DNA from: Cephalotrichum gorgonifer
Lineage: Eukaryota > Ascomycota > Sordariomycetes > Microascales > Microascaceae
Direction of reading: 5' to 3'
NCBI GenBank assembly: GCA_900312665.1
Contig: ONZQ02000001.1
Span: 808,954-872,953, forward strand
DNA: 64,000 nt
Shown: one piece after another, positions 56,101 to 64,000 of the stretch
Layout of the letters: every line of letters begins with the position of its first letter
How positions within the stretch are numbered: the first letter of the stretch is position 1
The notes under the pieces: generated by a model
Database searches by the model: none
What the model saw: the letters and a program-made list of their open reading frames with translations, nothing else
Told to the model about the DNA's origin: nothing
Position numbers and translations under genes: made by a program

Positions 56101-57800
56101 ACAGCTTCGGCGGCCATATGATTGACCAGGCGGTCATAGACCGGATCCGCGCCAACGAAGCCGACGATTCCCCCATCCCCGATTACTACCGCGAGGACAG
56201 CATGAGCAGCACATCTAGCAATCGCTACGGAGGCCCCGGGGCATATCATGCTCAGCAGTCACCCCCCTCAGACGGCCGACGAATGCAAGGGCCAGGCGGC
56301 GGGTACCAGGGCGGAATAAGAAACGTGCATCGTCAAGACAGCCATCGCAGTGACGCAGATTCAACTACGAGCCCCGACTATGCCAGCACACACAAGTCCA
56401 GTGAGGCGGGCTCGTTGGTCGAACGGCCTCGCGCCGGGGTCTTGAAGACAGTCGGAGGGGCTGAGTCTCCAGGAACTAGGTCGCTTACGTCCGATTTCGA
56501 CCTACCCGATGTCAACTTCGGCCCGACGATCGGTCACAATCCACAGCCCAGAGGGATGATGGCGTCTCCTCCCCGCAACCAGCAGCGACCGCAGGTCGCG
56601 CAAGTCAATCCAAGGCCGGCGCCACCTGAGCAAGGCCATGCCAGGGAGGATTCGAGCGACACCCTCCGAAGATCGATGATGTGGCAACCTGGTGTAGCGT
56701 CGGGGAGCCCTAGAGGGGAGGGCATTAGTGTAGAAGATTATGTTCAGCAGCGGGCGGCTGCGGCCTCCTCGCCCATGATATCTCACAGCCGGGGCTCGTC
56801 CAACGCGCGGTCAACCACGCCGACTCAGGCCATGGCGCGGAGGCGCTCACAAGACCTTCTGACGAAGCGGCACTCGCGCGACAGCTCGGTGGACCTCCTT
56901 CAACAACGGCCCGGCTCACGGGGGGCTAACGCGGCTCTCGACACGGCGAACGTGGGCGGGATATCGTCCCACCTCTCGGCGAGGGAGCAGGAACAGGTCG
57001 CGCGTGCGACGGGCGCGCCGCTACTCAACATGGGGGGCGGAGGTAAGCCGCAGCAGGGCCTGGGGCTCGTGGGAGCCATCGAGAACCGCGAGAAGGAGAA
57101 GCAGCAGGTGAAGGCGGGGTACAGCTCCCAGACGGTGCAGAACGCGATCGAGCAGCGGGAGCGGCAGGGGTACCAGCAGCAGATGCGCCAGCAGCAGTAC
57201 CAGCTGCAACAACAGCAGCAGTTCCAGCAGCAGTTCCAACAGCAGCAGCCGCCAGCCGGGTACCATCCGAACATGCAGCAGGGGCAGATGAGGCCGCCGC
57301 CGCCGCAGGGGCAGATGAGGCCTCCGCCGCAGGGGCAGATGAGGCCGCCACCACAGGGTCAGATGAGGCCTCCGCCGCCACAGGGGCAGAGCGGGCCGAT
57401 GGGCAGGGGATACGGGCCGCCGCAGCCTATGTTTACGCAGCAGGGACGCCCGCGATCACCGGGTCCAAGGGGGCCGCCGCCGATGGGTGGTCAATCTCCG
57501 GGGATGTATGGCCCGGGAGCGATGCCGCGAGGACAGTCCCCGGGACCCTACGCTATGGGGTCCCCTCCTCCACCAGGTCAATCATCTCCCGGGATGTACG
57601 GGATGGCAGGGTCTCCGCGAGGCCAATCCCCGGGGCCCTACGCCATGGGCGGCGCCCCGCGAGGTCAGTCTCCGGGGCCAAACTTCATGGGAGGAGCGCC
57701 GCCACGGGGTCAGTCTCCGTACGGCATGAGGCCGCCGCCGCAGCAGCATGGGTATCCGCAGGGCGGAAGGGGACAGCAGTATCAGGGGAATGCATTCTAA
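53115..57800 (+). CDS. Caf120/Skg3-like PH-domain protein
   Basis: Large PH-domain protein related to yeast Caf120 (CCR4-NOT associated) and Skg3 (bud site/cell wall). Confident exons are about 53445-53924, 54073-54230 and 54339-57800, all joining in phase (about 1366 residues). The N-terminal exon is unresolved. The ATG at 53115 (MSSSHTSRKKRALGRPKAQA) with a weak donor before 53380 is one option. The PH region spans GNKLYQEGYFLKLDDQNT, RPNPDRSWTECFAQLVGTVL, ILSISTAGRNRYLLHFNSHD and WTASIRLAMFEYTTLQEAYT. A second conserved block follows (WRRCWCVINPPDEKEY, then GYLSIADVANLITAEGGATW). The C-terminal 700 residues are disordered, with a Gln-rich run and Pro/Gln/Met repeats (QGQMRPPP, RGQSPGPYAMG). 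Role in mRNA turnover or polarity is inferred from the family. Confidence 0.85.
57275..57725 (+). repeat. In-frame Pro/Gln/Gly coding repeats
   Basis: Two repeat types within the Caf120-like C-terminus. From 57280 to 57390 there are four to five units of 24-33 nt encoding GQMRPPPQ-type peptides. From 57520 to 57720 there are units encoding RGQSPGPYAMG, with variants. All stay in frame. Confidence 0.85.
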
Positions 57801-58677
57801 GAGATGACGGGACGTGAAGGGTTAGGGGAAGGCTGTGGGGCTACATGTCTACGGAGCATATTTCTGTTTCGATTGCATCATGGTAGCCAGTCCTTTTTTT
57901 TCACCTTTTCTTTGTCTTTTTTTGGGTTTTGGGTTTTTGGGTTTTGGTCACTATTTTCCATATAGAGGAGGAGGATTCCGATGATGAGGATAGCATCTTG
58001 GGGCATATTTTCAGGGCCAAAGATCATTGGGAGAGGAAAGTAGAGAGAAATGATATATTGATACATATTTTTTTGGTTCACCCGAGTGTGCTAGCTGAGG
58101 GGATTTGTACGTGGTATGGTGATGTACTTCAGAGCTGCCTGTCTTTTGAGGGCGATGGTCTATTTTGTAAGTGGGAGAGGTCATTCACCCTTTGGTGTCA
58201 AATCCAAATTGCCACTCATACCGCGATACATATATTCATTTGAAAACCGGAAATAAAGACGCCAGATCACAGACGGGATCATGTGACTCATGTTACTCGG
58301 GTTTGAGACCGAGTTCCGCCCTCGGGGACAAGACCTGGTGATCGAGAGTGTTATCAGATCTTACTTGGGTGTAGCGTAGCACATGTCACTCATCGCATTT
58401 TGGCACCTGTCACCCGTCACCTGGCTGCTAGGCACCGGACCGAACCGGGGGAAATGGGCGAACAGGGTGTGGTGTGCCATCCACTTTCCCGGAGCCCTGG
58501 TCCTGGGCACTGGCATGGATAACTAGGGGCAAATTTCTTGAAGGATTTCAGCCCAGTAGGGGTGTGGCGGGGGTGGATCGATTTCCTTGTTTGTCTGGTG
58601 TTTGTTCCTGAAGTGTGCAGACATGGGTTTCCGTTTCCATTGTGTGGAGGGAGTCGAGCGGGATTGGACAGTGTAAT

Positions 58678-58700
58678 ACTCCGTATTACGAGTACGGAGT
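58678..58700. other. Perfect inverted repeat ACTCCGTA / TACGGAGT
   Basis: 8-bp arms (58678-58685 and 58693-58700) with a 7-nt spacer. The half-site ACTCCGTA also appears near 49694, and related ACGGAGTA near 33732. Confidence 0.6.
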
Positions 58701-59645
58701 GTTAGGACTAATACGTTCTTACTCGTACTCTATTATTCGTAGGGATGATACGGAAGGAGGCACCATGTCGGATTGCTGGAGATAGTAACTAAGATACGTT
58801 ACCCAGCCTTGGCCGGCATGGACAGGACATGGGCTATGCTGGCCCCGTGCGCGCTGGACAGTTATTATGTCCCCGGCACCTCCGGGTGTTGGCCTCCTGA
58901 ATCCACCGACAAGGGGGAAGTTGACAAAGGGGGGTTCCCTCCGCCCATGATGTGATCCGTTGTCGCCCACCTGATTGCAGTCTTGAGAAGGCAACCAGAG
59001 ACATTCTTTGCCTGCTTGCGCTGCACGAGAACTCAATCACCAGTCACCGCAGACTGGACTGGTGAGTCCCTGCGTGTCAATCCAATCACCCCTTTTCTTT
59101 TTTTCTCTTTGGTTTTCTTTTTCTTTTCTTCATTTGTTCTCCTGCTTTGCTTTTTCTTTCCCGCTCCCTCCTCTATCGCTTCGTTCCCTGCTCCCCCTGG
59201 CCGCCTGGAAAGCAACGGCGTGGTTCCGACTCGTCGATTTACCACGGCAACGATTGGACAGTAGCCTCTCCCACCCTTCCTTGATCCTGGGCGAAGAGAG
59301 GGAGAGAGAGGGGCATACATACAAGTGCTCAAGTAATAATATTCTTTTTTGTTCTTCCTCTTTTTCGTTTATTTTTGTATTATTATCCTTGTTCGCACGA
59401 CTCGACTTTTCTCATTTATTTTCTTATTTTTCAATTTCTCCTCCTTAATCCGAATCCGAATCCCCTCCTCTCCGCCACGTTTTTCTACTTCCCCGTCTAC
59501 CATAGAGGCTGAAGAACCGTTGCCCAGTTACAGTAACACAGTCTACAGATACTGTATTACCAGCATCAGTACTTCGCATGTCGGCTCGCCCCGTCGCCCG
59601 GGTTTCTGGGAATCGCCCTCCTCCCTCTTAACGACCAAGCCAATC

Positions 59646-59674
59646 CCATTACCATTACCATTACCATTACCATT
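59646..59674. repeat. Hexanucleotide microsatellite (CCATTA)n
   Basis: Five near-perfect CCATTA units, about 400 bp upstream of the RAD53 start. Confidence 0.85.
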
Positions 59675-60070
59675 CTCGTTTTCAACACCGTTTCGCAAGG
59701 CCAGGGCCGTCGAGTGTCGATATAAACTGCCACGGCTCGACGGACCAAACAGAATCTTTCCTTCCCTCACTTCCAAGCTGGCGTGGTGTTTTCCTACTAC
59801 TCGCATCTCAAGTCCAGCCAGCTTCTGAGTTTCTGATTTCTGAGTGGGGAGTGCAAAGTACCCACCCCGCCTTGAATTCCCACCCACCTACGGGACGTAC
59901 TCGGACTATTATTACCTACGAAGTACCCAGAACGCCATTCTGCCCCTCAACCCACCCACCCAGCGAGCCGTGCCGCCGCATCGTCAAACCTTCTCGCCGG
60001 GTGCCTAGAGGTTCCCCCGTTTTCCTGGCCAAATTCTGCTGCCCTCGTCCACCACCCTCGTCTCGCACCA

Positions 60071-63000
60071 ATGGACGCGGACGATGAGCAGCCGACTCAA
60101 GGTTCGCCGCCCACCTCCTTCGTTGTCCCACTTGTCTGCTCCCCGCGCCGTCTTTGCGCGCCTCTGTCCCTCTCTCCCACCTGGGTAGCTAGCTCTCTAG
60201 CTTTCCGTCATAACCCCATTGCGTCGTGTGGTCTCTTGTCGCATCGTATCCCCTCCCGTCGATCCCGAGAAAAGCTAACTCGTCTTCCCTCACCGGGGGG
60301 GGGGGGAAAATAGCCACCCAGAACGTCGTAGACCCACGGCGGACTGGCAAGCAGAACTCAGGCTTCTCCGACGACGACATCTCCGACATCGTCTGCGTCC
60401 TCCACCCCCACTCGAACCACGCCCGCCGAGAGACGGCCCGACTCGCGCTCGCGAACTCGCCCTACGTCTTCGGGCGCGACGAGGTCGACAATGTCGACGC
60501 CGACTTCTCCCTCGAGGACAAGGCGAGCCGCTTCAACATGGCCCCGCCCGGCCTCGGCAACCACGTCATCGTCCTCAAGCTCTCCGCCGCCATGAAGGAC
60601 CCGCACCTTGGCTTCACCTTCGGCCGTAACACCGCCCGATGCGACGTCTGCTTCGACCACGATCCCTACAGGCGCCTCAGCAACATCCACTTCCGCGTCT
60701 TCGTAAACGACTACGGCGTCGTCATGCTCGAGGACCAGTCCACCAACGGCACCATCGTCGACACCGTACTGCTCAAGTCAAAGTCCCACGCCCCCGCCGA
60801 GAAGAGGCGCATGCTGACCTCCGGGTCGAGGATCAAGATCCTCATGCACCAGGAGGACATGGACCTCGAGTTTATGGTGAGGATACCGCGCCGCGAGGGC
60901 GCCTACGACGCCGCCTACCGGGACCGCCTGAACGACTACTTCGCCCGCCTGGCCGCCTTGCGCAACAACAACAACAAGCCCATGACCGTATCCCCGGGCC
61001 CCGGCGGTCCGCCGAACCTGTTTGCGCCCCCGAACGGCCACGCCGCCGCCGCCGTCGCCAGGAGGACACCGCTGCCCGAGATCAGGGGCTCGGCCACGCC
61101 GCCGCCGGGGAACAACCACAGGACCCGCAACGTAATACCGATCGAGTGGGACGGCTCCGACAAGTACAACCGGGTGGGCGTCATCGGCCGCGGCGCCTTC
61201 GCCGTGGTCTACCAGGTTACCTCCAAGAGCGACGGTAGCCCCTACGCCGCTAAGGAGCTCGAGAAGCGCCATTTCATGAAGAACGGCGTGTTGGACCAGA
61301 AGGTGGAGAACGAGATGAATATCATGCGCGGGTTACAACATGTATGCTATGCCTCCCCCCCTTCTCGGTCCCTGCTTCCGGTCTTATCTTGACCCTCCCC
61401 TACCTGCCTCCCTCTCTCCCCCCCCCCGTATTGTCTCGTCGCTCTCGTTACCTGTGCATCCTAACCCGTGGCGGCAGCCCAACATTGTGCGATACATAGA
61501 AAACTTCGACTGGGACGACAGGCTATTAATCATCATAATGGAGTTCATCGACGGAGGCGACCTGGGCAAGTTCATCCACAGACACGGTCCTCTGCCGGAA
61601 GTCGTCGTGCAAGCGATGGCCGGCCAGCTGCTGGACGCCTTCGAGTATCTGCACGAGAGGGGCATCACCCACAGAGACGTGAAGCCCGACAACATCCTCG
61701 TCAACTCGGTTGAGCCTTTCGACGTCAAGCTCACCGATTTCGGCCTCTCCAAGATGGTGAACAACGAAGAGACCTTCCTAAGAACCTTTTGCGGCACCCT
61801 GCTCTACTGCGCCCCCGAGGTCTACACCGAATTCGGCCAGTACGACATGGACGGGAAGAGGAATCCGCGGCTTAGGGGCCACCGCCCCGCTGTCGGCCAG
61901 AGGTACGACCACGCCGTCGACATCTGGTCACTCGGAGGCGTCCTCTTCTTCGCCCTGACGGGCAAGCCGCCGTACCCGGTCCAGTCAGGCGTGAGCTATT
62001 CCGAGCTACTCTACCGGATCATGACCACGGATCTCGATGTGAGCCCCCTCCAGAAGTTGGGTGTGTCGAGGGACGGGATCGAATTTCTGCGCCTGATGCT
62101 CCAGAAGCGCCCGGAGCTCCGGTCCACCGTGCGGGAGCTGCGGAGACACCGGTGGATAGGGGGCTCGCAATCGTCCGCCGACCCGGCCGAGTCGCTCGAC
62201 GAGATCACAGACGACGACCTCCCCGTGGATGCGTCACAGCTGAGCCTGGAGGAGAACCACTCCGCGCAGGTGGATCAGGCTCGTCCGGACTCGGAGATTC
62301 TTGGTGGCCAGTTCGACGATATGGATCAGTATAGCAGCGACGTCTCACAGAAGGAGAACCACGCCGGCGGCCACCACCACCAGAAAGCCAAGAACCCCGC
62401 CCCGCTCTTTGGGGAGGTGAACGTCTCGGCCATCGGGAGCTCGGGCGTCATACCGGAGCACCGCCTGAACCTACGCGTCACGGGGCCGTCGGATAGCGCC
62501 GCAGAGACCGTGATCCTAGACTCGCAGCGCCCAGACAGCTTCGACGACTCGGACCACTTCACGCCCCACAGGCGATCGCAGCCGAAAGAGGGCGGCGCGC
62601 GCCTCTCCATCGGGCCGCATAACCAATCAGCCGACCAGCTGCAGAGTCTCGTAGAGAACGTGCAGTCGCAGAGCTTGGGGGACGCGGGGTCCGTGATTAG
62701 AAATACCACCTTGTCCGTGTCCAGCGGCAACGCGACGTCACTCTCGGCGTCCGGGGCGTTTGTCCAGCCGGCGGAGTTCACCGCGAGCAAGAGGAAGCCC
62801 AACTACGACACGAGCGATGAGTTCGGCGAGGGGAGCGGCGGCGGCGGGCACGGCAGGCCAACGTTCAAGAGGCTAAAATCGGACCTGAACCTGGAGTCTC
62901 TGTCGGCGGACATGCTGGAGGAGTACAGGCTCATCGCGTCCATCCCGGCCGTGCAGCGCCTCGAGTCGGGCCGCCAGATCGACCGGCCCGTGCACAAGAC

Positions 63001-64000
63001 CATATTCTGGGACCGCAAGGACCCGGACACCCACCACGTCGACTACCCCGAGATGACACAGCTCCAGCTCGACGTCTTCGAGCAGGCCGCCCGCGACAAG
63101 GGGCAGACCTTTGAGCCGGGAGACTCACCCCTCTGGAGGCTCGCGATGAGGTACTTCCCGCCGACGAACTGGGATACCATGGAGGTGGAGGAGGGCAAGG
63201 AGAACGACCCCCCGCCTCCGGCGCAGCAGCAGCAGATCCCTGCGCTCCCCAGGCGCGAGCCTCGCAGGTTCAGAGACGATATGGACATGGACATACCCTC
63301 CACCGCACAGCTGCCCCTCGCGCCGTCCTCGGACGAGGACGAGGACTCGATCCCCGACACGGCGCCGCAGGACAACAACATCATCGTGCCCATCCGCGAG
63401 GAGGACCCCTCGCAGAGCCGCATAGTCGGCCTCTTCGAGTCGGCGCCGGGGTCGGCGATCCCCGACATCTCGATTCCCCTGACGGGACCGATCCTGTCGT
63501 GGGGCCGCGGCGCTGAGAACACGCACGTGTACGAGACGCGGACGGAGGCGCGCGTGCCCAAGTACGCCTTCAAGACGCTCCTCTACAAGGAGGGCTTCGA
63601 CGCCTCCAAGGACCGCAACCCGCGCCCGTGGCTGCGCGCGCAGCACCAGCACCAGCACCGGGGGTTCGGTCGCAGCGTCGGCAGCGGCGGCGGTAGCGGG
63701 GATGACGAGGAGGAGGCGGCCTTCTACATCTGCACCAAGGCGACGAACGGCGTGTGGGTGAACGACTACCGCCTCATCTCGCACGACTCGCGGAAGCCGT
63801 CGTCGCCCGCTCACCACTGGATCAAGCTGCACACGGGCGACGAGATCGTGGTGTGGGGCGACCCGTCGGACGCGAAGCCCAAGACGCGCGTCGTCTTCCG
63901 GTCGTTCTGGGGCGCGTCGGCGGCGGAGAGGACGAGTCCGACGGCGGCGGTGCACGCGGGGCTCGCGAGGAGGCTGGACGAGATCTGTGTGCGGGCCGAG
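60071..64000 (+). CDS. RAD53: Rad53/Chk2-type checkpoint kinase with two FHA domains (3' end outside window)
   Basis: Effector kinase of the DNA damage and replication checkpoint. Exons are 60071-60101, 60314-61341 and 61478 to beyond 64000. The frame is open to the window end, about 1194 residues so far. The first FHA domain (about residues 95-210) has GFTFGRN (110-116), a Ser-x-x-His-type turn (RRLSNIHF) and STNGT. The kinase domain begins NRVGVIGRGAFAVVYQV, with catalytic Lys324, HRDVKPDN (Asp420) and DFG at Asp440. Then come FCGTLLYCAPE and DIWSLGGVLFFALTG, with an insertion before DIWSL as in Rad53. A long Ser/Asp-rich linker follows. A second FHA-like domain near the end reads ILSWGRGAENTHV, ATNGVWVNDYRLI and LHTGDEIVVWG. 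The FHA-kinase-FHA order is that of Rad53, not single-FHA Chk2. In Neurospora the counterpart is probably MUS-59. Confidence 0.92.

Larger units (their letters stand above)
57801..60070. other. Intergenic between the Caf120-like gene and RAD53
   Basis: 2.3 kb with no supported gene. It contains the 3' flank of the Caf120-like gene (T-rich with GGGTTTTTGGG near 57925), an inverted repeat at 58678-58700, long pyrimidine tracts (59090-59170 and 59340-59450) and a hexamer microsatellite at 59646-59674. The final part is the RAD53 promoter or 5' UTR. Confidence 0.55.

Noticed and set aside
63125..63955. 276-codon frame antisense to RAD53
   Set aside because: It is Arg/Leu/Val-rich shadow coding opposite a clear kinase gene.

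Overview
This window is nuclear DNA from a filamentous ascomycete, most like a Sordariomycete. Nearly every gene is split by short introns of about 50-110 nt with GT...AG ends and CTAAC-type branch sites. Several proteins have Neurospora-type architectures: a BAH-PHD protein like EPR-1, palF/RIM8, hxB and a RAD53 with two FHA domains. There are no operons, ribosome binding sites or CRISPR arrays, and no rRNA or tRNA gene was recognised. Exon models were built by eye from splice consensus and checked by reading-frame phase. They are predictions, not transcript-backed.

Layout. 1.2-2.9 kb (-): BAH-PHD chromatin reader. 4.2-6.3 kb (-): Atg22 vacuolar effluxer. 8.3-9.6 kb (+): secreted GH10 xylanase. 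10.2-11.0 kb (-): DUF3602 protein. 12.8-16.1 kb (-): Fun30 remodeller. 17.0-17.7 kb (+): five-exon VMA21. 18.4-19.3 kb (-): RPB7. 20.6-21.3 kb (+): Mpo1-type dioxygenase. 28.5-31.0 kb (-): molybdenum cofactor sulfurase, divergent from CDC6 (31.8-33.7 kb, +). 34.3-35.6 kb (-): mitochondrial N-acetyl-gamma-glutamyl-phosphate reductase without its usual kinase half. 37.2-39.8 kb (+): palF/RIM8 arrestin. 40.8-41.5 kb (+): small secreted CVNH-like protein. 41.9-42.5 kb (-): glutaredoxin-like protein. 43.8-44.5 kb (+): small membrane protein. 44.7-45.7 kb (-): UTP23. 46.2-47.5 kb (-): PTC7-type PP2C. 53-57.8 kb (+): Caf120/Skg3-like PH protein. 60.1 kb to the end (+): RAD53 kinase, running off the window.

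Two zones differ from this housekeeping background. Between 22.1 and 28.4 kb there are two apparently broken genes, a hairpin-bearing minisatellite, a dispersed short repeat and a compact inverted-repeat cluster. Between 47.5 and 53.1 kb no gene can be supported, and the sequence is sprinkled with GTAC-rich (CGAGTA/TACTCG) arrays.

The genes mostly do unrelated household jobs. Two themes recur: replication and DNA damage (CDC6, Fun30, RAD53), and vacuole/endosome biology (Atg22, VMA21, palF). CDC6 has two MluI cell-cycle boxes upstream. The most interesting points are the standalone arginine-pathway reductase, the PSAP/PTAP-rich palF tail, the island of decayed genes with structured repeats, and the widely split PHD finger.
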